From assembly GCF_016625195.1 (NCBI RefSeq), contig NZ_JACVUP010000011.1:124001-188000 (forward strand): a DNA stretch of 64,000 bases. The letters run 5' to 3'. The position numbers and the translations under genes were made by a program. Positions 55,970-63,787 of this stretch are shown piece by piece (position 1 is the stretch's first letter; each line of letters begins with the position of its first letter). This DNA is from Erwinia sp. S63. Its GTDB lineage: Bacteria; Pseudomonadota; Gammaproteobacteria; Enterobacterales; Enterobacteriaceae. The notes under the pieces are model-generated. The model was not told where the DNA came from, ran no database searches, and saw only the letters and a list, made by a program, of their open reading frames with translations.

Positions 55970-56575
55970 ATGGCAAAAGCGTTGGTGATTTTTTTACATG
56001 GTGTGGGCAGTAATGGCGACGATCTGGCAGGACTCGGCCAGCATTGGGCCAGCCTGCTGCCGGATGTGGCTTTTGCCTCGCCGAATGCGCCCTATCCGTT
56101 TGAACATGCGATGGGTTATCAGTGGTTTAGCCTGACGGGCATTACCCCAGAAAATCGTCCGGCGCGGGTGCGTGGAGCCCGCGCAGCGTTCGATGAGACA
56201 CTGCAACAGTTGATGGCGCAACACGGCATGGCGGACGCGTGGGATAAAGTGATTCTGGTAGGCTTTTCTCAGGGTTCGATCATGGCGCTCGATGCACTGG
56301 CACAGGGCCGTCATCCGCTGGCGGGCGTGGTGGCGTTTTCCGGACGATTGTCGTTTGACGGCGCATTAACCCCGGCATCGCACACGCCTGCGTTGCTGAT
56401 TCACGGTAAGGCGGATGGCGTGATTCCGTATAGCGAGAGTGAGTCAGCAGCACAGCGCCTGCAAGCGGCAGGCGTGACGGTGGAAGCGCGCTTTGAAGCC
56501 GCCACCGGTCATACCATCTCTTCACAGGGTGCGATGCAAGCGGCCGCCTTTATCGCTCAGTGCTTGCAGGATTAA
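55970..56575 (+). CDS. Carboxylesterase/phospholipase-like alpha/beta hydrolase
   Basis: The 201-residue cytosolic serine hydrolase belongs to the carboxylesterase/acyl-protein-thioesterase family. The triad is S100 in GFSQGS, D149 in HGKADGVIP and H181 in ATGHTI; FLHGVGSNGDD (about 8-18) gives the oxyanion hole. AAGGAGCAGG precedes the ATG, 11 bases after the reductase gene, so the two are co-transcribed. Its 3' end overlaps the convergent isomerase gene by 4 bases. Confidence 0.88.
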   Translation: MAKALVIFLHGVGSNGDDLAGLGQHWASLLPDVAFASPNAPYPFEHAMGYQWFSLTGITPENRPARVRGARAAFDETLQQLMAQHGMADAWDKVILVGFSQGSIMALDALAQGRHPLAGVVAFSGRLSFDGALTPASHTPALLIHGKADGVIPYSESESAAQRLQAAGVTVEARFEAATGHTISSQGAMQAAAFIAQCLQD

Positions 56576-57369
56576 GGCCAGTAGCGATTTAGCGCGTTCC
56601 AGGCTTGTTGCGCAGCCACTTCAGGTGGTTGCGCTTTTAATCCATCGTTAAACACTTCAATGCCGACCGGGCCACGATAGCTGGCGCTTTTCAGCTTATC
56701 GACAAAGCGATCCACTTCAATAATGCCGTCGCCGGGCAATAACCGCTGATGGCGCGCATAATCGCTTAGCGCGCCCTTCTCTCGCGGCGGCATCTCCGCC
56801 ATATCGCACAGTTGCACTTCATAGATACGATCGGCAGGAATGCCATCGAGCTGTGAGGCATCGCCGCCCAAAGCACAGATGTGGAACAGATCGACCACCA
56901 GTCCGATATTCGGTTGGTCCAGACGCTGCAATCGTTCCCAGGCCAGCGGCAGAGTGTTGTCGACGCTGCACCATGCCATGGGTTCGTACATGATGCGCAT
57001 GTTGTAGCGCGCAGCTTCCGAAGCCATCCAGCGCAGATCTTCATCGATACGCTCCGCCACGCAATCATCGCGCGTGGTGGCCGGTGCCTGAATGGTATTG
57101 CAGCCGATAGACTGCGCAATCTGGATAAACTGCCGCAGCTCTTCACGCTTTTGCAGACGTTCACGATCCGGCGTACCGGTAAAATCACGCAGCACCTGCA
57201 GATTGGTAAAGCCAAGATTTAACTGTTGAGCCAGCTGCGGTGTGGCAGCCTCAACGTCTTCCCGCCAGATTTCAACCTGTTCGAAACCAGCTGCCTGCGC
57301 GGCGCGCAGCTTCTGCTCAGGTTCACCGTTTAACAACACCAGGTTAAGGAATTTGGGGTTACTTCGCAT
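56572..57369 (-). CDS. Sugar phosphate isomerase/epimerase (AP-endonuclease-2-like TIM barrel)
   Basis: The 265-residue product is a xylose-isomerase-like TIM barrel. MYEPMAWCSVDN, GLVVDLFHICALG and YEVQLCDMAEMP provide metal-binding glutamate, aspartate, histidine and glutamine residues. Family members interconvert sugars, ketoses or inosose-type compounds; the substrate is not readable. GGAG lies seven bases before the ATG at 57369. No sugar gene is adjacent. Confidence 0.82.
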   Translation of the reverse strand: MRSNPKFLNLVLLNGEPEQKLRAAQAAGFEQVEIWREDVEAATPQLAQQLNLGFTNLQVLRDFTGTPDRERLQKREELRQFIQIAQSIGCNTIQAPATTRDDCVAERIDEDLRWMASEAARYNMRIMYEPMAWCSVDNTLPLAWERLQRLDQPNIGLVVDLFHICALGGDASQLDGIPADRIYEVQLCDMAEMPPREKGALSDYARHQRLLPGDGIIEVDRFVDKLKSASYRGPVGIEVFNDGLKAQPPEVAAQQAWNALNRYWP

Positions 57370-57488
57370 CAACGGGCTCCCTAATCGTCCGGATAAATCG
57401 GTGACAGGTTCTGCTTGTCACGCAAACAGAACACCGACCAGTATCTACCTCTTAGGAGTTATTTCAAGCCCGTGATGCGCAGGGGTTT

Positions 57489-57866
57489 TTAACCCAGCAA
57501 GTTGACCACGGCAAAACCGGCGAAGGTCATTAGCACCGAGCCAATCACGTGTACCATCACACTCGACATCGCCCAAAGGTATTTGCCGGATTGCAGCATC
57601 ACCATTATCTCTGCGGAAAAGGCCGAGAACGTGGTGAGGCCACCGCAGAAGCCAGTGATAATCAGCAATTTCCACGCTGGATCGAGATGCGGATTTTTCA
57701 TCAGCCACGCCATGGCGCCGCCAATGATGAAGCCACCAATTAAGTTCACCATTAAGGTGCCGGGCGGAAGATTGGGAAACAGCGCGTTAAAACGAAGAGA
57801 GATCAGCCAGCGCAGCGTGCAGCCCACGGCACCACCGAGCACAACAGCCAGTAACGACTTCAACAT
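57489..57866 (-). CDS. crcB: Fluoride exporter CrcB (Fluc channel)
   Basis: CrcB/Fluc is a dual-topology dimeric fluoride channel that removes F- from the cell. The 125-residue product has four membrane helices, GTLMVNLIGGFIIG (the conserved asparagine), and GFCGGLTTFSAFSAE (the phenylalanine-box segment with the central Na+ site). AGGAG is upstream of the ATG at 57866. A fluoride riboswitch and terminator lie in its leader, so it should be switched on by fluoride. Confidence 0.96.
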   Translation of the reverse strand: MLKSLLAVVLGGAVGCTLRWLISLRFNALFPNLPPGTLMVNLIGGFIIGGAMAWLMKNPHLDPAWKLLIITGFCGGLTTFSAFSAEIMVMLQSGKYLWAMSSVMVHVIGSVLMTFAGFAVVNLLG

Positions 57867-57914
57867 ACTTTGGAGCTCCTGAAATGAGTTACGCGCAGGG
57901 CCGCGGCAGGACAG

Positions 57915-57970
57915 AAAAACGCCTGACACACCGCCGTCTCCCGCGCAGGGATACGAGTGTTGTCAGGCGT
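57915..57970 (-). terminator. Regulated terminator of the crcB leader
   Basis: On the minus strand ACGCCTGACA (57970-57961) pairs perfectly with TGTCAGGCGT (57928-57919), followed by TTTT and then CTG. The upstream arm is the 3' end of the fluoride aptamer, so ligand binding and terminator formation compete. This is a textbook expression platform: fluoride present, terminator disrupted, crcB transcribed. Confidence 0.85.
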
Positions 57971-58023
57971 CATCAGCCGTCTGTTTCCAGAACGGCGGTT
58001 GGGGAAGGTGGCACGCCATCACC
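57961..58023 (-). ncRNA. Fluoride riboswitch (crcB motif) aptamer
   Basis: The minus strand reads GGTGATGGCGTGCCACC, then AACCGCC (the pseudoknot strand), then ACGGCTGATGACGCCTGACA. The conserved blocks GGNGATGG, CC.CC, ACCGCC and GGCTGATGACNCCT are all present in the right order and spacing. It lies 94 bases before crcB, the usual target. Confidence 0.93.
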
Positions 58024-58034
58024 TTAGCGGCATG

Positions 58035-58063
58035 ATAATACGCTGGCGTAGCGGAGGTGACAA
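58035..58063 (-). promoter_or_regulatory. Promoter of the crcB transcript
   Basis: On the minus strand TTGTCA (58063-58058) and TATTAT (58040-58035) are 17 bp apart, each matching consensus at five of six positions. Transcription would start near 58028, a few bases before the aptamer. Confidence 0.75.
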
Positions 58064-58089
58064 TATCGGTCAACGATTGGCTTACCTCT

Positions 58090-58103
58090 GCAAACGATTA
58101 TGT
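58090..58103 (+). promoter_or_regulatory. Candidate PurR-like operator
   Basis: GCAAACGATTATGT matches the PurR consensus GCAAACGTTTTCGT at 11 of 14 positions. It overlaps a weak promoter (TTGGCT at 58077, TATGTT at 58099, 16 bp apart) upstream of the nucleoside hydrolase gene. Repression by a purine signal would fit the enzyme's role. Confidence 0.35.
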
Positions 58104-58139
58104 TCTAACGTGGAGAACAACATAAGAGAGGAGATCCCG

Positions 58140-59057
58140 ATGCGTACCCTGATTTTTGATACTGATATTGGCGTGGATGATGCCTTTGCGCTGGCGTATG
58201 CGGCGCGGACGCAGCGGTTGCTGGGGATTACCACGGTGTTTGGCAATGTGGCTGTCGGCCAGGCGGTGAAAAATGCCCGGCTGTTTTGCCAGAAGATGGA
58301 TATTGACGCGCCGGTGTATCGCGGCTGCTCGCGGCCGCTGGCGTTGGCCCCTTCTTCACCCGCCACGCTGCACGGTCTGGATGGATTGGGTGATGCGTTC
58401 GAGAACTCATACAGTGAAGAAGCATCCAGCGCGGTGCAGTTCATTATTGATAGTGTGCGCGCGCAGCCGCATTCCATCACGATTGTAGCGATTGGTCCGC
58501 TGACCAATATCGCCAGCGCCATCAATCAGGCACCGGATATCATCCCGCTGGTGAAAGAGCTGGTGATCATGGGCGGGGCATTTGGCACTGACGGCCATTC
58601 TGGCAACGTCTCGCCGTTTGCCGAATTCAATATCTGGAAAGATCCGCATGCTGCCGATCAGGTGCTGGCCTCGGCGCTGCCGGTGGTGGTATTGCCGCTC
58701 GATGTGACGCACAAAGTTCTGATCACGGGTGATGAAGTGCGGCAGTTGAATCAGCCGGTATTGAGCGCGATATGCCGTCCGTATCTGGCGTACAGTCTGC
58801 AAAAGGAAGGGTTTGATGGCATGGCGCTGCATGACACGCTCACGCTCTCCTGGCTCGCGTTACCACAGGCGTTTGAAGTCACCGAAGCACCAGTGCGCGT
58901 AATAACGGAGGGCATCAGCCGTGGGCAGACAGTGCGACGTCTCAGCGCCCTCGCCTCACGTGAAGATCCGTTTGCCGGATTGCGCCCACAGCGCTTGTGC
59001 CTCGGCGTGGATGCCGAAGCAGTGCGGGAGCATTTTTTTGCCACATTGCGGGCATGA
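58140..59057 (+). CDS. Nucleoside hydrolase (inosine/uridine-preferring family)
   Basis: The enzyme splits the N-glycosidic bond of ribonucleosides to base and ribose. The 305-residue product starts with the metal-binding signature FDTDIGVDDAFAL (D7, D9, D13, D14). It has VAIGPLTNIASAI, ELVIMGGAF and EFNIWKDPHAAD, all typical of the family. AGGAG precedes the ATG at 58140; the longer frame would run through the riboswitch and is rejected. Whether it prefers purine or pyrimidine nucleosides cannot be read. Confidence 0.92.
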   Translation: MRTLIFDTDIGVDDAFALAYAARTQRLLGITTVFGNVAVGQAVKNARLFCQKMDIDAPVYRGCSRPLALAPSSPATLHGLDGLGDAFENSYSEEASSAVQFIIDSVRAQPHSITIVAIGPLTNIASAINQAPDIIPLVKELVIMGGAFGTDGHSGNVSPFAEFNIWKDPHAADQVLASALPVVVLPLDVTHKVLITGDEVRQLNQPVLSAICRPYLAYSLQKEGFDGMALHDTLTLSWLALPQAFEVTEAPVRVITEGISRGQTVRRLSALASREDPFAGLRPQRLCLGVDAEAVREHFFATLRA

Positions 59058-59065
59058 GATGGGTG

Positions 59066-59128
59066 GTCGCCATAAATGGCGACATGACGGGCCCTCAATG
59101 TTTTGTCTGGTGCGCAGCAATGCGCACC
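59066..59128. repeat. Paired intergenic palindromes
   Basis: GTCGCCAT-AA-ATGGCGAC (59066-59083) is followed by GGTGCGCA-GCAA-TGCGCACC (59109-59128). This is the same pair as at 10.0-10.2 and 50.26-50.36 kb, again between convergent genes. Confidence 0.7.
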
Positions 59129-59130
59129 GA

Positions 59131-60159
59131 CTATCTCGCGAAATGAATCACGCCCTTAATCAACTCACGATTGTTGATCACCTCTGACTCAAAGGTCTCC
59201 GCCAAAGTAGAAAAATCATAATGCCGATTCAGCATAATGTCGGCACGCAGCTGCCCACTCGCCATCAATTCGCCCACTTTTGCGAAATCTTCGTGCGTGG
59301 CATTGCGACTGCCCATCAAGGTGGTTTCGCGTTTGTGGAACTCGATATCCGGGATCACCAAATCCCCTTTGTGCAAGCCAACAAACACAATAGTGCCGCC
59401 ATGACGAATTAACTTCACCGCACCGTTCATCGCCGCCGGGCTGCCGGTCGCATCAATCACTTTCGCCGCCAGACGCCCGCCAAACTCTGCACGCAACGTG
59501 GCTTCGAAATCCTCGGCCATTGGGTTGAGGGTCGCGAGCCCCAGCTTTTCTGCGACATGCGCACGTCGCGGTTCGCTGGTATCGGCCACCACTACCTGCG
59601 CGCCCGCGGCCGCCGCAATCGCGGCTACACCTAAACCAATCGGCCCGGCACCGACCACCAGCACCTGCTCATCCGCTGCCACTGCCGCACGACGTACCGC
59701 ATGTGCACTGATCGCAAAAGGCTCGATCAGCGCCGCCGCTTCTGGCGCCACATCATCAACAGCTAACAGGTTGCTGGCGGGCACGCTGAGGAACTCGCAG
59801 AAACCGCCGTCCTGATGTACGCCAATCACCGAAATATTTTCGCAGCAGTTGGTCTTCCCACTCAGGCACGCATCGCACTGCTGACAAGCAACATAAGGAA
59901 TCAGCGCCACGCGCTGCCCCACTTTAAAATTCGTTACCCGGTTGCCCAACTCCACCACTTCGCCACACAACTCATGGCCCAGCACGCGTGGATAGCTAAA
60001 GAATGGCTGATTGCCCGCCCAGGCATGAATATCAGTGCCGCAAATCCCGGCGGCAATTGGTTTAATCAGAACCTCCTGAGCGGCCGGAGTCGGTTTCTCA
60101 CGCTGCTGCCACACCATATTGCGCGGCTCGGCAACCACCAGGGTTTTCATTGTTGTCAT
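59131..60159 (-). CDS. lgoD: L-galactonate 5-dehydrogenase
   Basis: LgoD is a zinc-dependent, NAD-linked dehydrogenase that converts L-galactonate to D-tagaturonate. The 342-residue product closely follows E. coli LgoD (YjjN). Catalytic zinc ligands are C40 (GICGTD) and H62/E63 (GHELCG). The structural zinc lobe is CQQCDACLSGKTNCC (92-106). The cofactor fold is VVGAGPIGLGVAAIA. GGAG lies six bases before the ATG at 60159. It is divergent from lgoR. Confidence 0.92.
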   Translation of the reverse strand: MTTMKTLVVAEPRNMVWQQREKPTPAAQEVLIKPIAAGICGTDIHAWAGNQPFFSYPRVLGHELCGEVVELGNRVTNFKVGQRVALIPYVACQQCDACLSGKTNCCENISVIGVHQDGGFCEFLSVPASNLLAVDDVAPEAAALIEPFAISAHAVRRAAVAADEQVLVVGAGPIGLGVAAIAAAAGAQVVVADTSEPRRAHVAEKLGLATLNPMAEDFEATLRAEFGGRLAAKVIDATGSPAAMNGAVKLIRHGGTIVFVGLHKGDLVIPDIEFHKRETTLMGSRNATHEDFAKVGELMASGQLRADIMLNRHYDFSTLAETFESEVINNRELIKGVIHFAR

Positions 60160-60294
60160 GGGCTTCTCCTGTGCTGATGTCGCAGTTTTGGCGAAAATCG
60201 GGGACTCGCGCTTTTTGCGCATGCTGAAGTGTGAGGCAGCGCCCTTTTTTTGGGCTTTGTGTGGTTTTTAATAAATAAAAAGCCGGAGAAGCGC

Positions 60295-61197
60295 ATGAGT
60301 CGAAGCCTGAATTTACGCCAGAACGTGATCAATCAAATGCTGGAAGGCATCGCTAAACGCCATATCCGCTCTCCGCTGCCACCGCAAGCCGCGCTGGCGG
60401 AAATGTTCAATATCAGCCGCACCACCGTGCGCCATACTTTGCAGCATCTGCATGAGCGCGGAGTATTGGACAAAGTTGAAGAAACCTACGTCATCGTGCG
60501 CGATCCCTGTGAAGAAGACGGTTTTAGCGCGTTAACGCCACCGATCGATCAGCAAGCGCGTCTGTTTGAACAGGCGTTTTTTAATCTGATTAACCAGCGT
60601 CAGCTGATGCCCGGCGACAGCTTTAGTGAGTTGCAGCTGGCACAACAGGTCAAGGCCAGTCCGGTAGTGGTGCGCGAGTTCCTGCTGCGGTTTATGCGTT
60701 ACGACCTGCTGGAACCGGTAAAACGCGGCCATTGGCGCATGAAAAAGTTTGATCAACTCTACGCTGAAAATCTGTTCGAACTGCGTGAAATGCTGGAAAC
60801 ACATGCACTTACCCGCTTTCTCAATCTGCCATCCGGCGATGAACGCTGGATACAAGCGCGTGACCTGCTGGATCGTCACCGTGCCATGCGTGACACCATT
60901 GCCAGCAACTATCGCCACTTTGCCGCGCTGGATAAAGAGATGCACACGCTGATTCTGTCGGCGGCGAACAACCCATTCTTCAATCAGTCACTGGAAATCA
61001 TCTCGGTGATTTTTCATTCGCATTATCAATGGGATGAAACGGATTTAAAACAACGTAATATCGTGGCACTGGAGGAGCATATGGCGATTCTGACCGCACT
61101 AATTAGCCGCCGGGATGTTGAAGCCTTATGCGCGTTACATAACCATCTCGGTACAGCTAAATCGTCGATGATTCGCTGTATTCGTCAGTACAATTAA
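60295..61197 (+). CDS. lgoR: GntR-family regulator of L-galactonate genes
   Basis: The 300-residue product has an N-terminal winged helix-turn-helix (SPLPPQAALAEMFNISRTTVRHTLQHL, about 22-48, given as a span) and a helical FCD-like effector domain (about 150-290, YAENLFELREMLETHALTRFL). It aligns with E. coli LgoR (YjjM) along its length, including HYQWDETDLKQRNI. GGAG precedes the ATG. It is divergent from lgoD and upstream of lgoT, and probably controls both. Confidence 0.9.
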   Translation: MSRSLNLRQNVINQMLEGIAKRHIRSPLPPQAALAEMFNISRTTVRHTLQHLHERGVLDKVEETYVIVRDPCEEDGFSALTPPIDQQARLFEQAFFNLINQRQLMPGDSFSELQLAQQVKASPVVVREFLLRFMRYDLLEPVKRGHWRMKKFDQLYAENLFELREMLETHALTRFLNLPSGDERWIQARDLLDRHRAMRDTIASNYRHFAALDKEMHTLILSAANNPFFNQSLEIISVIFHSHYQWDETDLKQRNIVALEEHMAILTALISRRDVEALCALHNHLGTAKSSMIRCIRQYN

Positions 61198-61369
61198 AAA
61201 CCGATTAAAAACCACAATTCTGAAGCGCCCGCACGAATCTGAAACATCCTCGCAACATCCCGACCGGTTTACTTCTAGTCTCCAAAGCAATCTGTTGTGG
61301 CAGCACCGTTTCGCTGCCGCAGGACCCCAACCCTCGATAACGATAAGACCCCATACCTGGGAGGTTGCA

Positions 61370-62722
61370 ATGGAAAATACATCTGCACGTGGCCGTGACG
61401 CCGCGCCAACATCCGCCGTCGATGGACAAGACTTTGTCCCGGCACGCGGTGACGTGGTGCGCTCACCGCGCATTAAAAAGATTCAGGTTACCGCCATGTT
61501 GCTGCTGCTGTTTGCGGCCATTATCAACTATCTCGACCGTAGCTCACTGTCGGTGGCCAATATGACCATTCGCGGTGAGCTGGGCTTATCGGCCACCGAG
61601 ATTGGCGTGTTGCTATCGGCGTTCTCGCTGGCTTACGGCTTAGCGCAGTTGCCTTGTGGTGCGCTGCTGGATCGTAAAGGGCCGCGCATCATGCTGGCGC
61701 TCGGTATGTTTGTCTGGTCACTGTTCCAGGCCGCTGCCGGTCTGGTGCATAACTTCACCCAGTTTGTGCTGGTACGTATCGGGCTGGGGATCGGTGAAGC
61801 GCCGATGAACCCGTGCGGCGTCAAAGTGATCAATGACTGGTTCAACATCAAAGATCGCGGCATGCCGATGGGGATGTTTAACGCCGCGTCGATGATTGGC
61901 CTGTCGATTGCGCCACCGATTCTGGCAGCGATGATGCTGGTAATGGGCTGGCGTGGCATGTTCGTGACCATCGGCGTGCTGGGTATGTTCCTCGCCATTG
62001 GCTGGTATCTGATGTACCGCAATCGCGATAACAGCCAGCTGAGCGGCGAAGAGATTCACTATCTGCAGGCGGGCAGCGTGGCATCACGCAAAGAGCCGCT
62101 GAGCTTTGCCGAGTGGCGCGGTCTGTTCAAGCAACGCACCATGTGGGGCATGATGATTGGCTTCAGCGGCATCAACTACACCGCTTGGCTCTATATCGCG
62201 TGGCTGCCTGGCTATCTGCAATCGACCTACCATCTCGATCTGAAAAGCACCGGTTTGCTGGCGGCGATTCCGTTCCTGTTTGGTGCCGCGGGCATGTTGC
62301 TGAACGGCTATGTGGTGGATGCGCTGGTACGTCGCGGTATGGATGCGGTGAAAGTGCGTAAGGTGTCGATTGTCAGCGGCATGTTGCTGTCAGCCGCCTT
62401 CACCACTATGGTGACACGTGCCACTGATACCACCAGCGCAGTCGCACTGATTGGCATGGCGCTGTTTTGCATCCACTTTGCCGGCACATCCTGCTGGGGT
62501 CTGATCCACGCCAACGTGACGGCACGCATGACAGCATCAGTGGGCAGCATCCAGAACTTCGCCAGCTTTGTGTTTGCCTCGTTTGCGCCGGTGATCACCG
62601 GTTGGGTGCTGGATACCACCAAGTCATTCAGCCTGGCGCTGATGATTTGTGCAGGCGTCACCGTGGTGGGTGCGCTGGCGTATCTGCTGCTGGTGCGTAA
62701 ACCGATTACAGATGGGGTGTAA
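61370..62722 (+). CDS. lgoT: L-galactonate transporter (MFS, ACS family)
   Basis: LgoT imports L-galactonate by proton symport. The 450-residue permease has 12 segments. NYLDRSSLSVANMTIRGELGLS (about 62-83, a span), GALLDRKGPRIMLALGM and GEAPMNPCGVKVINDWFNIKD match E. coli LgoT (YjjL) closely. GGAGG precedes the ATG at 61370. It follows lgoR by 172 bases on the same strand. Confidence 0.88.
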   Translation: MENTSARGRDAAPTSAVDGQDFVPARGDVVRSPRIKKIQVTAMLLLLFAAIINYLDRSSLSVANMTIRGELGLSATEIGVLLSAFSLAYGLAQLPCGALLDRKGPRIMLALGMFVWSLFQAAAGLVHNFTQFVLVRIGLGIGEAPMNPCGVKVINDWFNIKDRGMPMGMFNAASMIGLSIAPPILAAMMLVMGWRGMFVTIGVLGMFLAIGWYLMYRNRDNSQLSGEEIHYLQAGSVASRKEPLSFAEWRGLFKQRTMWGMMIGFSGINYTAWLYIAWLPGYLQSTYHLDLKSTGLLAAIPFLFGAAGMLLNGYVVDALVRRGMDAVKVRKVSIVSGMLLSAAFTTMVTRATDTTSAVALIGMALFCIHFAGTSCWGLIHANVTARMTASVGSIQNFASFVFASFAPVITGWVLDTTKSFSLALMICAGVTVVGALAYLLLVRKPITDGV

Positions 62723-62730
62723 GTCGTCAA

Positions 62731-62840
62731 TAGCGCGATAAATCGCACCGCTACGGCAGGGTGCATATCTTTGTAGCGCGATGAATCGCGCCGCTACGCC
62801 AGAGTGCATGTTTTTGTAGCGGCGCAATTTATTGCGCAAT
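62731..62840. repeat. Three tandem copies of a 43-bp intergenic palindromic unit
   Basis: Units start with TAGCG at 62731, 62774 and 62817, exactly 43 bp apart. Each contains GCG(C)GAT-nn-ATCGC(G) or GCGCAAT-TT-ATTGCGC, and the first two end in CCGCTAC. The spacers share GTGCAT and TTTGTAG. They lie between the convergent lgoT and LysR genes. Confidence 0.75.
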
Positions 62841-62876
62841 CAGTTCGCAGCCGGCTCGTAGCCAGTTCGCCGTCAT

Positions 62877-63785
62877 TTACAGGGTAAAAAACCGCGTTTC
62901 ACACTGCCGCGCGATCTCCCACAGCTTATTGCGAATCACCTGTTTTAACTGCAGGGTGGATTGCGATTGTGGCTGATCGCGGCGGCTGATCAACATCACT
63001 TCAAACGGCAGCGGTTGGGCCACCGGCAGCAGTTTTAGCTGGTCGGCATAGCGGCAGGCGGTAAACAGATCCACCACGCCCACACCGCCGCCTGCCAGAA
63101 CCATATCGGCAATCACCGAATAAGTTTTGATCGACAGTGACACCGCCGGATCCAGGCCTTTATCCCGCAAGGCGCGATGCAACACGCGCCCAAGCGGATC
63201 CTGATTCTGCATCATCAGCAGATTATTGGCGCACAGCCACTCCAGCGTGGCGGGTTCGTTATGAGTGTGATGCTGCGGCAACAACGCCACCATCGACGAT
63301 TGAAACAGCGGCTCCGCCAGCAGATCGGCATCCACCTGCTGACCAAATACCAGCGCGAAATCGAGCTGGTTATCCATGATCATCTGGCACAGCGTGCTGA
63401 AGTGCTCGGTCACCAGCTCCACGCTCACCGATGCCGCCTGTTGCCGCCAGTTCACCAGTGCGGGCGCTAACACCATCTGACCAAAGGCATGGGCAGCACC
63501 GACACGCACCATCTGCCCTTCGCCACGTCGTAGCTGCTCAGTAAGCTGCGTAATGGTCTGCAAACGCTGATAGAGATCTTCCACTTCCGGCAGCAAGCGG
63601 CGTCCTTCGGCCGTGACCACCATCCCTTGTGCCCGCCGTTCAAACAGCGCAAAACCCAACTGCTGCTCAGCGTGCGTTAAGACGCGGCTGACATTCGGCT
63701 GCGACACATTGAGCAATCGCGCCGCCGCACTGATGCTGCCGGTCTGAACTATCGCCTGAAAAACCTCAATGTGTCGCAATCGCAT
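62877..63785 (-). CDS. LysR-family transcriptional regulator
   Basis: The 302-residue product has an N-terminal winged helix-turn-helix (about residues 1-60; SISAAARLLNVSQPNVSRVLTHAEQ) and an effector domain from about 92. It starts 2 bases after the stop of the dipeptidase gene, so the two are almost certainly co-transcribed. This arrangement is unusual for LysR genes, which are more often divergent from their targets. Confidence 0.87.
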   Translation of the reverse strand: MRLRHIEVFQAIVQTGSISAAARLLNVSQPNVSRVLTHAEQQLGFALFERRAQGMVVTAEGRRLLPEVEDLYQRLQTITQLTEQLRRGEGQMVRVGAAHAFGQMVLAPALVNWRQQAASVSVELVTEHFSTLCQMIMDNQLDFALVFGQQVDADLLAEPLFQSSMVALLPQHHTHNEPATLEWLCANNLLMMQNQDPLGRVLHRALRDKGLDPAVSLSIKTYSVIADMVLAGGGVGVVDLFTACRYADQLKLLPVAQPLPFEVMLISRRDQPQSQSTLQLKQVIRNKLWEIARQCETRFFTL

Positions 63786-63787
63786 AA

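Noticed and set aside
57957..58139. Upstream extension of the nucleoside hydrolase to an earlier start
   Set aside because: The extension would translate the antisense of the fluoride riboswitch. The ATG at 58140 has AGGAG and begins the family signature.
60160..60294. GCCC-T7-GGGC hairpin in the lgoD-lgoR spacer as a terminator
   Set aside because: It lies between divergent promoters, the stem is only 4 bp, and the T-run is in the loop, so a terminator role is unlikely.
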